From: Neopestalotiopsis rosae
Taxonomy: Eukaryota; Ascomycota; Sordariomycetes; Amphisphaeriales; Sporocadaceae
Reading direction: 5' to 3'
DNA length: 64,000 bases
Assembly (NCBI GenBank): GCA_023078685.1
Contig: JALGAS010000004.1
Span: 3,286,001 to 3,350,000, forward strand
The notes beneath the pieces are model-generated. The model was not told the origin of the DNA. It made no database searches and saw only the letters and a program-made list of their open reading frames with translations. The translations under genes and the position numbers were made by a program. How positions within the stretch are numbered: the stretch's first letter is position 1; every line of letters begins with the position of its first letter. Shown here in pieces: positions 22,298 through 32,900 of this stretch.

Positions 22298-22981
22298 CGT
22301 ACTGGCGTATCTTCGAAGAGTTGAGACTGGGGCGATCACGCTCGAACTTTGTCCTTTTGACAGATTGGCGATGCTCGAATAACACAAGCCGAGGCCCTTT
22401 CCATTTGGTCGTATTATAGCCCCCAGTACCGAATGCGGTGATCGTGGTTTCAGCCAATGCCCTCTCCAAAGTAGAGCCATAACGCTCCGATCGGCAAACT
22501 TGCACCCTGAAGTTGGCCGATCAGGCCTAACGGAGTCACTGCAGGGGATTCTCACTAGGGAAGACTGGGCCTGCAGCAGGTGTTGGAATGGCCCCGGTGA
22601 CTCAATTGACATTGACCCCGGCAAAGTCGGAGTGCGGGGTATTCCAGCAGCTAAGAAACCTTCAAAGTCGAAAAGAGGAAAACAGAGCAATGAACCACGT
22701 AAATTGAAAGATTCAAGATAAACTTCAAAAAGAACTTCGGAAATCACTACATCAAATTATCATCTCGATATTGCAATAAAAGTCAAGGCGCCTTTGACTT
22801 CGCTTTTGAGGGATGACGACACCAAGAAAAGTACTTACTCTGTTCTATTTAAGCCAGACCGCACCCACTGAAATGTACAGGCTGTCCAAAAATAAGCATC
22901 CAAAAAGCACCTACAAATTCACTACCCCATGGCGCACAAAAAGTGTGTATAACGACAAAATGAAAGTTTTTAATGTGATAA
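22298..22981. other. spacer upstream of S9 peptidase
   Basis: The open frame on the minus strand continues upstream of the peptidase ATG but shows no conserved sequence; I treat it as 5' region. No other gene is seen. Confidence 0.4.
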
Positions 22982-23061
22982 CTCCGACACGGGGAATCGA
23001 ACCCCGGGCATGACGGATCAGTAATGAGAGCGTCATATGTTAGCCACTACACCATATCGGA
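22982..23061 (-). tRNA. tRNA-Glu (CTC) with 8-nt intron
   Basis: The minus strand folds as a tRNA: acceptor stem TCCGATA/TGTCGGA (one G:U pair), T arm CCGGGGTTCGATTCCCCG-like, and anticodon stem TGACG/CGTCA. The loop is 15 nt rather than 7. With anticodon CTC and A37, the extra eight nucleotides (TTACTGAT) sit at the canonical intron position just 3' of base 37. The sequence of the arms resembles fungal tRNA-Glu. Confidence 0.93.
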
Positions 23062-23259
23062 TTGACTGTGAACTTCTCGTCGCCTATGCCAGTACTTGAC
23101 GGCGAGCCATTGAAAATGGTGGGTTCCGCAGAATGTGATTTTGATCTACCCAGACGGAAACAACATATCCTAAGTTCTAGGTACATAATGAGCCAGATAC
23201 GCGCCGCGATTACAGTAGGGGACATCACTTCGGAAGATTCATTACAGATTTCGCAACAA

Positions 23260-24536
23260 TCATGCAATCGAGGAAGAGCGTCCTCGCGATTGATTGACAT
23301 GATTGTTCGGCCCCGAAGCGAGCCCAAGCAGTGCGACGGATTGAGTATTTGCGCAGCCAGTGGCCGGAGCGCACACCGCGGGTGAACCACAGAAGATGGC
23401 CGGGCCCGTGACGCAGAATTGGTCAATTGGACAGTCGGAATCCGACGTGCAAGCTGGTCCACACGGTGCTGGAGGGTTGCAGTAATAGTTCACCCCGTCG
23501 GCGTCAGGGTCACAGTAGCAAGTGTCACTGCACCCCCCGGCGCCTTGCTGGCCGGTACTGGCCGACGCTGCGTCGCAGGAAGGCGGCGGCGTGAAGGTAG
23601 CTGTGGTATCTTGTTCAGTGGTGCCCGACGTATTGGTGAAATGGAGGGTGGCTTGGCTTACCTGTAGCCACCGAAGTAACGGTTGTTGTCGTTGCATCTG
23701 TTTCCGTCGATGTCACAGTTGTCGTGACGTTGGTCGAGTCCGTCGTGGTGATGGTCGATGTGACTGTTACTGTCGCGGTTGCTGTAATAGTGCCGGACGC
23801 CGTGATGGACACGGTTTCGGTGGCAGTCACATCTTGAGTTGAAGTTGGAGTAGTAGTCGCAGTATCGGTCTCAGTTTCCGTTTTGGTCTCTGTTTTTGTT
23901 TCTGTCTTCGTCTCGGTCTTTGGATGACTATATAACCAGCACTGGCAAGCCTGGCCAATCAGACAACTCTTCTGTGAGAGAAACTCGTCCAGAAACTCGG
24001 ATCGCCCCTCCAAGTCTAAGCGCTTCGCTGGACCTGCTGCCCTCACGGTCGTGGTAGTTGTGACTGTGTTCATCTGCGTTGATATAGCCGTCGCTTGAGC
24101 GGTAGCGGTCACAATATTGGTGTTGGTGACAGATGCCGTCGAGAAGACTGTCACCGTGACGGTTGTGCCAGTAACCCTAATTTACAAAATTAGAAACTGT
24201 GCAGCATGAATTGACTCTTTCTTACGTAGTAAAAGCAGTACCCTCTGTAGTACTGACAGTCTCTGTAGTAATGGTGCTTAATGTTTCTTGCGTAGGCGCT
24301 GTCAGAGTCTGTGCTGTAGTAACAGTGACTGTTTGTATCGGAAAGTTCGATGAGCACCATGTTTGGGCTGGAGGGTCGCCTCGAATGCCGGAAGACCAAG
24401 CAACCTGGCTACCGGTGCAATATTTGGGAAGTCGATTGATGCTATGAGGGTAAGGCGAAGGTTGGCCTGAAGGAGGTCTAAGTGAGGACGCAATGCCGGC
24501 AATGCTGCTCAGCAGCAGGATCGTTGCAAAACCCAT
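23260..24536 (-). CDS. secreted Thr/Ser-rich protein with Cys-rich C-terminus
   Basis: Three exons, 24536-24226, 24176-23662 and 23600-23260; introns GTAAGA..TAG (49 nt) and GTAAGC..CAG (61 nt), phases consistent; 388 residues. A signal peptide is clear (hydrophobic residues 3-18). The middle is dominated by Thr, Ser and Val (TVTVT-type strings), expected to be heavily O-glycosylated, with a KTET tetrapeptide repeated about four times. A small Cys group ('CLIGQACQCW') interrupts it. The C-terminal ~90 residues hold some 15 cysteines ('CSDTCYCDPDADG', 'CGPACTSDSDCPIDQFC'), suggesting a disulfide-knotted module. No GPI signal is evident. I do not recognise a named family; a cell-wall or secreted surface role is inferred from composition. 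Confidence 0.82.
23874..23922 (-). repeat. short coding tandem repeat (KTET units)
   Basis: About four degenerate 12-nt units encode repeated Lys-Thr-Glu-Thr in the Thr-rich secreted protein. Such repeats change copy number easily. Confidence 0.7.
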
Positions 24537-25968
24537 GGTGTAGTTGACTTCCAGTCAGAATGATCCGCAGAATGATCATTTTCACGAACGCCGAAGAGGC
24601 CTCGGTATATGCTCCCCGGAACATATACTTATATGATCGCTCGAATGTTAGAATTCGCAGCAATGAGGACGATGTCGCCAAGGTTGGTAATTTCTTGAGC
24701 GACTCACCTTCAGTGATTATGGAAAATCATCTGAAACACATTTTTATTAATCTGAGATGGTTGGAGAGATTGACAGCGGTAGCTAGCGAATGTGAAGATT
24801 ACTTATACTTGGCTGGGAGTCTGGGACGCAGCCGGTGAACATCATGCTGAACATGACTGCGCCGTGGTCTCGGCTTCAATCAGCAAAGATATTGAACGCG
24901 AAGGTCTCGGGCGTATGGTTTCCTCTCCGACAAGTTTTCCCCTTTGAAATGTCGGGATCTTGCCCCTGAAAATTAAAATCTGCGTTTTCTTCTCAGACGT
25001 AAATTGAGTTTCGGGTGGTGCGCGATAGTTCGCGGCCCTTGGCGGCCAATTAAGCACGAAAGGTTATGCCCATCTCCCAGCCAGGTACAGTAGCCACCAT
25101 GGATGGCCCGACTAGGGCTGAATCTGGGGAAATGGCTCAGCAGATACCAAGCCAATCGACATGTGCTTAGTAGGGCATTTATGTGAGTACACCGTTGTCC
25201 ACAGTGGCTATCCGTTCATCTCAGCGCAATACTTTGCAGTGTGGGTTCATGTTATTGCTGACATGTTCCTTCGGTATAATGTGATTCTGATGCGGTACCA
25301 GCTGTGTCTTCTGTGTTCATAACGTACCTGAATACCAACGTTCGAAGGGTCAAATGAATCGCGCATGGTAATGCTTGGCCACATAGGCGTAATACGGAGC
25401 AATTGACGCCGCAATCTAGGCTCAGCTGAGCGCTGTATTGCTACACAGTGTATGTTATGTGCCACTGCTGTGCATTCATTCGAGGTATATCGCTCATATT
25501 CTTCAGGCCTCCTGTGACTATGTGTAGAGCCTGTACGACTTACTCTAAAGGAGTCAAAGTCAGCATCCAAATATTACTTCCTAAACTTTTGGTAGTGTTG
25601 GATTTATTAACACCCATGAAAGTAAGAGTGGGGAGGGGATGCTGCCCGTTGCACCTAAGCCCATGATCACGCGCATCGTGGACCGGTTGGGTTGGTGAAC
25701 CGACCGGGGCAACTGGGACTATCTTTGCAATCATACAGCAGTTAATATAAATACTTGAAGACACAACTTGCATGTTTTATGAACATATTCCAATGATTTT
25801 GCGCTTTTTCTTGGCACCGTGCCGAAGGATTGACCATCGCTGTGGCATTCCAGATCACCTGCCCCGCGCAGCTCATAGCATCACCACACGTCATTTAAAT
25901 AGGTACTCAAGGACTGGTCGCTCTCGGCTCCCTTTCAAGCAAATTAACAACCAAACCAAATTGGTTAA
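24537..25968. other. spacer, no gene recognised
   Basis: Short frames only, without domains. It contains the promoters of the Thr-rich protein (leftward) and of the 236-residue protein (rightward). Confidence 0.45.
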
Positions 25969-26679
25969 ATGGCATCACAACTCGAAAATTTCGACCCTCC
26001 TCCATATAGCGAACAGGCTGAGAACCCTGTTGAGGAGCCCGTCGACCACTTGATTCTGATTCTGGAGGGTCAATCCATCTACGCCGAGTCAGCGGCTAAC
26101 CCTCCGCTCTATACGCTGTCCCATGATTTAGCGGAGCTGTCAGAGTCGGCGTTGCTGGTGAAGTTGGAGAGGCTTGACAGAACCGTCCGAATGTCTCCAA
26201 ATGGCGCTCCCAAAACCATATGTCGAGCCAGGCATATATATAACATGCAACATTTGCCACGGGTCATGTCGACGAAATTCCCATTTGCTCTCACGGCCAT
26301 GTCGCGAAAAGTATCTGCGCGCAACGTCGGCTTCAGAAAGTCTGCACGCTTTGGCCAGGAATTCAAAGCTGTGAAAACGAAAATGATAGAGCTATCTGGG
26401 GACAAGCTCCCCAAGGGTTACAAGGCACGCAGGTCTTCTGAGAAAGAGCTGGAGCAGATCTACGGAGTGCGACGCCGTAAGAACACCTACGAATGGCTTG
26501 CGGCGACGAAGCTATTACTCGCAACAGAGGACGAGCAAGACGGCCAACATCGTTTGCTTCTTGCATCGCCACTGTCCAGGGAGTCCATGGATGCATTGGT
26601 CGGCTGTTGGTGTTTAAGGCTTTGGCACACGCATCTCTCCAATCGCAAACAAGGCGGGCGGTGGACCAAAAGTATTTGA
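25969..26679 (+). CDS. hypothetical protein, 236 residues
   Basis: Intronless frame from the ATG at 25969. The N-terminus has a PPPY motif ('DPPPYSEQ') of the kind bound by WW domains. The body has a pattern I have seen in uncharacterised filamentous-fungal proteins: 'IYNMQHLPRVMSTKFPF', a run of basic and aromatic residues, and 'MDALVGCWCLRLWH' near the C-terminus. Codon usage and amino acid composition look like a real protein. No enzymatic motif, signal peptide or membrane segment is seen. Function unknown. Confidence 0.7.
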   Translation: MASQLENFDPPPYSEQAENPVEEPVDHLILILEGQSIYAESAANPPLYTLSHDLAELSESALLVKLERLDRTVRMSPNGAPKTICRARHIYNMQHLPRVMSTKFPFALTAMSRKVSARNVGFRKSARFGQEFKAVKTKMIELSGDKLPKGYKARRSSEKELEQIYGVRRRKNTYEWLAATKLLLATEDEQDGQHRLLLASPLSRESMDALVGCWCLRLWHTHLSNRKQGGRWTKSI

Positions 26680-26991
26680 TTTCATAAGCATCTCTTCATT
26701 GCTCATTCTCCAAGAGTATAACCACTAACAGGTCTAGTACGTTCGCAAGTCCGGTCAAATAGGGAGGTATTGCCGAGGTACTGGTGAGGTAAGTGTCAAG
26801 TATGGTAGTCTACAAGCCAAGCTGGTGTGGCCCTCTAGCGGCGAGGAAATCACCTTATTATTGATCTATCTGAATATTATCAATGTTCATAATTTCACTG
26901 TATGATCGGTGGCCTTTGGCAAGTAGCAGTTCTCAAACTATTAACACCAAGATCACCAGGAGGCACCACATCTTGGTCGTCTAGAGGCCTA

Positions 26992-28049
26992 TCACGATGG
27001 ATTGCAAGATCCATGATGTTTGTCTTTGCGTTGTCGACTCTTCCCGATATCCTTCTTGGTTTCCCTCGAATGGTGAGTTCTCCGTCCGGAATGCGTATGT
27101 CGCTCGTGGTCTTCTCGATCATTCTCCGCGTGCTGCCGACTCGAGCTCTCTGGAACATGCACCCAGCTTCCTGCAACATACTCCGTGTTGTCAGGGACAT
27201 CAGCTGTTGCATCCCTTGTGACTGGCATGCGTTCTTCAGGGACAGACGGCAAACTGCTTATAGCAGCTACCGAGCTGCCAGGAACATAGCTACTGCCACG
27301 AGTTTGCATCTGTTGCTCCACGATTGTGTAACTGCGCTTTGACCGCACCCTGTCCAGAGCCTCCAGGAAACATGCATCTTCCGGTTTCTAATCAAGAAGT
27401 GTGTGTAAAATGAAAAGCGTCATCTGCACCATTCTGGGGAGTGTTCTCCGCGCGGATGTTCATCTGGCATGTTTGACAGTGTAAAGTCTCGAGGGAAGAC
27501 GAAGAGGAATGCGTGTGCCATCTCGTGGGCAAGGGTGGCAATGTACTTTCCAAGCTGCCGGTCACTTGCCACGTAGATCCGTATGCACATTTGCTGCGGA
27601 ATAAAGGCGCCTCGCCGGTGGTCGCTGTCTTGCTTCCTCTGAACTCGAAGGTGTAGGAGACGCCGTCCGTCGCTCCGGACATGATCGCCCTGTAATAAGC
27701 CGAAGAAGAATGTCTGGTCGAGCTGAGTGAAGACATATTCAAGTTGTCCTTCAATCGCCTCAAATGATTGCGCCGTGCTTGGTATGCTTCCAAGACGTTG
27801 CCTGAATGTTTGCACTTCCCATTCGTAATCCGAGGAGTATACGGCTGCGCAGTGCCCGAATATCAGCTCATTGATTTCCTTCTTCGTGAAAGGATTCGTT
27901 CTCGACGAAGTGACGATATTTCTTGTAAAGGAGTCGCTGCCAGGAGAAAAAGTCCGGCCAATGCCTTGAAGGACATTGATCATGTCGATAGCTGAAACAT
28001 CTTGTTCTGTGGCAACACTTTTGCCTTTTCTTCTTCGGCTTGACGACAT
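26992..28049 (-). CDS. SprT-like putative zinc metallopeptidase; 3' end uncertain
   Basis: The well-supported part is 28049-27420, 209 residues from MSSSRRRKGK. It contains 'LATLAHEMAHAF' (H175-E-x2-H179), an HExxH zinc site, and 'EHSPEW' about 20 residues later, which could give the third ligand as in the SprT 'GHGPEW'-like motif. SprT/Spartan-type proteases degrade DNA-bound or other proteins; the role here is inferred. The first frame stops at 27420 right after 'HSPEWCR'. A weak donor at 27429 (GTGCAG) and an acceptor at 27350 (CAG) would join 28049-27430 to 27349-26992 in phase and give 325 residues. The last ~50 residues of that second part are rich in His, Arg and Asp and look out of frame, whereas another frame over 26895-27160 reads more naturally. 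Either another intron or a frameshift is present. Confidence 0.6.
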
Positions 28050-28696
28050 GCTGGGAAGCAGGAAGGGACTATAGGATAAGTGCCAATGAAGTAGCACCCA
28101 AGCGATAAACGGCAGTGGCGATGATGGAGCTGATTATAAAGAGAAGGTAGACTGAAATGCAAAGCGACGTGATATTTATGCAATGAGCCTCTGAAGATTG
28201 TTATTCAATCAACTGCTCCAGAGGCTGTTATGTTGTCATGATATGTGATTAGGTGTTGCTCATCACCACTCACCGGAGAAGTGACTTGGCATGCTTTTCA
28301 ATTGTGAGAGTAGGCCAGGAGTACTTGGCGCTTGCTGTCAACCGGTGACACAATTTCATGTTGTTCTATATCTATATAACGCATGAAAAAGTTCTTTGGC
28401 TCTTATTATCAAGATATCTTGAAGTATTTGACCGAAAAAGGCCGCCAAACTTACCTACCCATCTTTCCATACAGAGCTAATTGATGGGAACTTTGTGCGT
28501 GGCCGTCGACCATAAGGCCTTGGAGGCTCTGTTACCATCATGCATGTGTGCAATTCTAATTTCTGATTCTTCGCATCCAGAGTTGAAAAGTATCGCCTTG
28601 ATAATGATTTTAGTTCTATTTCACAGCTGACAGTTCTGAAGCACTGCAGATTCAAGAAATCATTCCGCTAGGACCATATAAGGAGATTTCTACTAA
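28050..28696. other. spacer, no gene recognised
   Basis: No coding signal is seen. It includes the promoter of the SprT-like gene and the 3' flank of the 303-residue gene, both on the minus strand. Confidence 0.4.
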
Positions 28697-29608
28697 TTAA
28701 TCTATTGTAGTGAGTAATGTATGCCATGGGAAGTCCTCTGAATCAAAATCAGAACAAGCCAGGCATTCGGGACTGCCCATCTGGGTACGCCCATCTAGAG
28801 CGACTGGGTCGTCGCGTTCGCCCACAAGACGTCTAACCAGTCTTCGCGCGTCAAGAGCAAAGCTCACGACAGGCTTGACGCGGACGTACATGAGGAATGG
28901 CACCTCGGGGAGCCAACGCAGCATCACGAGTGCGCGAAGGTCGCGTACAATGCCCTCCTGGCTGACATGATTCTCTTCCAAGTCCCATGTCACGCCGTTG
29001 GCGCCGTCGTCGTGGTCGTCGTCTTGATAAAAGGCGCCGTGGATGCGGCCCCGGCCCTCGTCTGTCCGAGTCCAACCCGCCGACCGCTTGAGCGAGAAAC
29101 CCACCGACACATGGGGTACCTCGACTTTGAAGGGTACCTCGAGCTCAAAGAGGCGATTGACCTCGCGCGTCGCACTAGGCGCGGCGTCACTCAGCTGTTT
29201 GGGCGCAAAGTTGACAACCTCGGGATCGTCGGGCAGCGATGGGCCCCCTTCGTTTGGCCCCTGCGACTGAGACGCTTGCTCTGGTGCCTTTTCAAATCGA
29301 ACCTCGATGTAGGCTGAGGTAAAACGACTATTTGACCGTGTCGGGAATCTGAATGAGAAGTCAAGAGCCAATAGGCAAGCAGGCTTTGCTTGGTATGACC
29401 CATACTGCACGTGTCGCACATATGCGCTGTAGCCCGTCCGACCCAGCGTTTCGTGTGTAGCCAGCTGCCTGTTCACCCGGCCCTGGTTGCGAATCGCGAG
29501 CTGGTTGTCTGGTTTATCGAACCTGAAAGAATCTTCGAATCCCAAATTCAGCTCCACATTGTCATGTTGTTCTTGGCCAAAAATCTCATCTTGCTTCTTA
29601 TTCTCCAT
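28697..29608 (-). CDS. uncharacterised beta-rich protein, divergent partner of TPR-CHAT gene
   Basis: Intronless, 303 residues from the ATG at 29608 (MENKKQDE). Alternating hydrophobic and polar residues suggest many beta strands, for example 'KPACLLALDFSFRFPTRS', 'TSAYIEVRFEK', 'LRALVMLRWLPEVPF' and 'LMYVRVKPVVSFALDARRL'. Recognisable landmarks include 'DPEVVNFAPKQL', 'VTWDLEENHVSQEGI' and a C-terminal 'DDPVALDGRTQMG'. I recall similar unnamed proteins in other filamentous fungi but cannot give a family name. There is no signal peptide or clear membrane helix. It starts 363 nt from the ATG of the TPR-CHAT gene on the opposite strand, so the two probably share a promoter. A partner or substrate of that protease-like protein is an inference. 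Confidence 0.78.
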   Translation of the reverse strand: MENKKQDEIFGQEQHDNVELNLGFEDSFRFDKPDNQLAIRNQGRVNRQLATHETLGRTGYSAYVRHVQYGSYQAKPACLLALDFSFRFPTRSNSRFTSAYIEVRFEKAPEQASQSQGPNEGGPSLPDDPEVVNFAPKQLSDAAPSATREVNRLFELEVPFKVEVPHVSVGFSLKRSAGWTRTDEGRGRIHGAFYQDDDHDDGANGVTWDLEENHVSQEGIVRDLRALVMLRWLPEVPFLMYVRVKPVVSFALDARRLVRRLVGERDDPVALDGRTQMGSPECLACSDFDSEDFPWHTLLTTID

Positions 29609-29971
29609 ATTGTAGGGCGGTATAACTATGCGGGGCAATTGGTGGAGGAGTCGTTCGAGTGCTAGCCATGGAGAAAAAGATACACATTGGGAGCAGCGCG
29701 GGGTGAGCTGAGAAGATCGAACAGGGGGCTTGAACGTGGCAAACAGCACAATCGCCCAGCTACCAAGAACTGTGGCTTGTCCGATTCATCAGGCATAAGA
29801 AAAAGAAAGGGAAGAAAAAGAACTGTTTTTAGCAGTCTGGGCCGCTTGCATCTTTTAGGCGTCCATCATGTGGTCTCACAGCCCGTAAGACAATCGCCGT
29901 CATTTTGTTGTCGAGCTCCTCTGGCCTAGGTGCATTTCTACCTGCAGGCTTCAGCGCACTCCATCGCAGAT
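29609..29971. promoter_or_regulatory. divergent promoter, 303-residue protein and TPR-CHAT
   Basis: 363 nt between the two start codons. No certain TATA or CCAAT box was picked out. The arrangement itself suggests co-expression. Confidence 0.4.
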
Positions 29972-32900
29972 ATGAGCTCCCAAGACCAGGTCGCATTTCA
30001 GGCGGGCATAAGACGCTTGAAGTCAACTGGACAATTCTTCGAAGCCAATCAGCTACTTGCCAGTCTGTCCGATCAGGTGAAGCATTCGAGAAGAGTCGCC
30101 ATCGAGATTGCTCAATTGTACCTCGTTCAGGGCCAATGGCGCCTTGCCGCCCAGACCTGCGAAGATGCGCTTGAGTCCATAGTGGAGGGCTGCGGATCTG
30201 GAGATGATGTGTTGCAAGCCCGCAATATTGAAGTCGCGGCTCTCGAGGTTCTAAGCGCCTTCATTAGCATTGGCCGATACTCCAAACTGAAGACGGCTTT
30301 GAAAATAGCCTGCACAGTCGGAAATAGCTGGGGATTTTACAACCCGTCTTTGTCAGATGGGCCAAGTACACTGGAAGTAACGCAGGACGAACGCGAAAAT
30401 GCTCCCTCAGCAGCAGTTGGCGATACAATATACTCCTCTCTGGGTTCAGTGCCAGAGACTACAACCGATTATGCACATTACAAAGTTCGTTGCCACAGCA
30501 TTCCCTCCTTCATATCCATGCGCGCGCTTTCATTGTTTTTGTCAAGCACTGTATGTCATACTACTGACTCTGGCACTATAGACGTTATTGATACACTACT
30601 ATTGGAGGATATTGGTAGTTTCAGCTGACCAAGGTCTTCTCGGTGCAGAAGTGACCAAAGCCGCAGCAATACGCCACCTCAGGTCGTTCCGGCAGAAGCT
30701 TCAAGAGTCCGGAATGATGTACGAAGCTAGGATGATCGTTTACTTCGAAGCAAGTATAATGGAAGACAGGACCAAGGCACTCAGGGAACTCCGGGAATTT
30801 CTTGACCTTCTGGACCCCCAGTCTTGGCCTGTTGAAAGAGCCTATACGTTGGCAGATATCGTGGAAATCCTGTCACTTGAGTCAACACCAGATGACACCC
30901 CAAGTCAATTGGAGGAAGTGAAAAGCCTAGTTTTGGAAGCACGGGCTCTGTTTGACAAGACTTCTCATGCCTTCGGGAACATTGACCTTGATCTACTACT
31001 GCTAGAGAGCTCCAGCCACCGGGTCCTTTCATCAGCATGGGAACGATTCGGGCAGAAGGTACGACTCGCCAAGCGCTATTACGAGATCGGCCACTTGCAA
31101 AACGGGTCAAGATGTCTCATGAATGCTATTTCTCCCGATATGATTGCGAATGACCGATTCAGCGAGATAGACGAGGCCGTCCGTCTGTTGGATGAGAAGA
31201 TTCGTCTCGGTGGTGGTGAGATACTTCGGCAGGTTTCATTGCTCCACACAGTAGGACAGGCATCTCTCAAAGCACCCGAGTTGGGCTTTGCTCTCCAATG
31301 CCTAGAGAGTTATTTGGAGACGCCACCAGAAGAGATCTCACCACGGAACCTTTATGGATTGGTCGTCATACTCGCCCAGGTATATCAAAGTTTCGGCAAA
31401 CATGCAGATGCTCTACGGCGTGCCCAAGAAGCCCTTGTCATTGCACAGTCCGCGCTGCCTTATTCCGACCAATCCGATGCTGCAATGCTGTTCGGCCACT
31501 TGCAATATATAATGACGCGAGGACATGAGGACGGCTCCGCTGAGCAGACACGCTCGATCTGCTTATGTGCGAGCTTCATGAGCAAGTGGGCCGATTTGGA
31601 TGCACAGCATGGGCTCAAACAGAACGAGATAATGAAATGCCGCGAGATCGCCAATTATGAGAATCATAGGCTTTTTCACATCGCCGAAGCCGATGAGGAG
31701 GCTGAAAAGAATTTACATGCCTGGATCGAGAGGGCAAAGGCGACCTTGACCCCGGAAACCAGTATCGAGGAGAGAATTGAGCTTTCGCAGCTAGAAATGC
31801 GTATCCTCGTGCGCGAGCAGAGGTTCCAGGAAAGCTGCGATGCGATATATAATCTCATTTCGGAAGCCAATGCAGCCTCCGATGTCCGGCTGGTTACGAT
31901 GGCTGGTCTCTACCTGAATGCCTCGATACAGATCAATCTTTCTGCCTGGCAGACAATCAAAGCACCCGGGGCTGCAGAACAAGATCTAGAAAATGGAGGC
32001 AAACTCCTCGGGGTCTCCTTGAGATTTGGCATGGCCGCGCTCGATCTGTATCATCGGACGGATGGTGTGGAACTGGTCACTGGTTGCACAGTTCAGGTTT
32101 GGCAGCAACTTCGGACCTACATTAACATATTTCATCAAGGGAACAACAATGCGCTGTTGGTCGCGTTTCTGTTGGAAGTCGAGAAGACAGAGAAAATTGT
32201 CGATCGTAGTAAGTGATCAGTCACCATTGTTTGTTCGGCAGCACCTTTTACTTGTCTCAGCCTCGGCCTTCTGTGACTGGATCTTGATTAATGGAAATGC
32301 GCTAATATATAGCGACTAGCGAGATGCAGCGTTGCCCCTAATCAGGGCATGGCGTCGCTGATGAGGAAACGGGAGTTGGTTGCCCAGGAGGCAGGTTTGA
32401 AGGTGCTATCCATCGGAGTGGAAGTGGCGCTCCAACTAGGCGAGGCGAGCATTACGTGGGATTGGATGCAGAAGGGGAAGTCGCGGGCGTTTGCTGATGC
32501 CCTCGGGGCAACCATTCTTTTGCCCGAAAGCCTGCGTGAAATGATAGCACGAGATCCTAGCGCGCGCGAGCTTGTGCACGAGGAGCAGATGCTGCTGGAG
32601 ATGCTGGCCGAGGATCAGGGGAACCATGTGATCGTGTCCCGAAGACTTGCAGTTCTGCGTAGGGATATGGCGGAGAATCCTCTACTTCAAGAAGTGAATC
32701 ACATCAAACGAGGCATCCTTGACGTTGACCTTGGCGATGAGTTCAAACAAACTCTGCAAGACGCGGGCTTGAATGCCAATCAGGTCAAGTTTGTCGATTG
32801 GTACGTGCCGCCGATGGATGGCAATGCAGCAAGCCGCAATATCGTCCTGTTCGTCCGGCATGTGGACGGAACTACCCATACGAAGGAGCTATCTTTATCG

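Noticed and set aside
23874..23922. CRISPR-like or RiPP precursor repeat
   Set aside because: Short in-frame KTET units without spacers and without Kex2-type KR sites; it is a low-complexity coding repeat.
26902..27342. 146-codon plus-strand frame
   Set aside because: Lies opposite the probable 3' exon of the SprT-like gene and shows no conserved motif.
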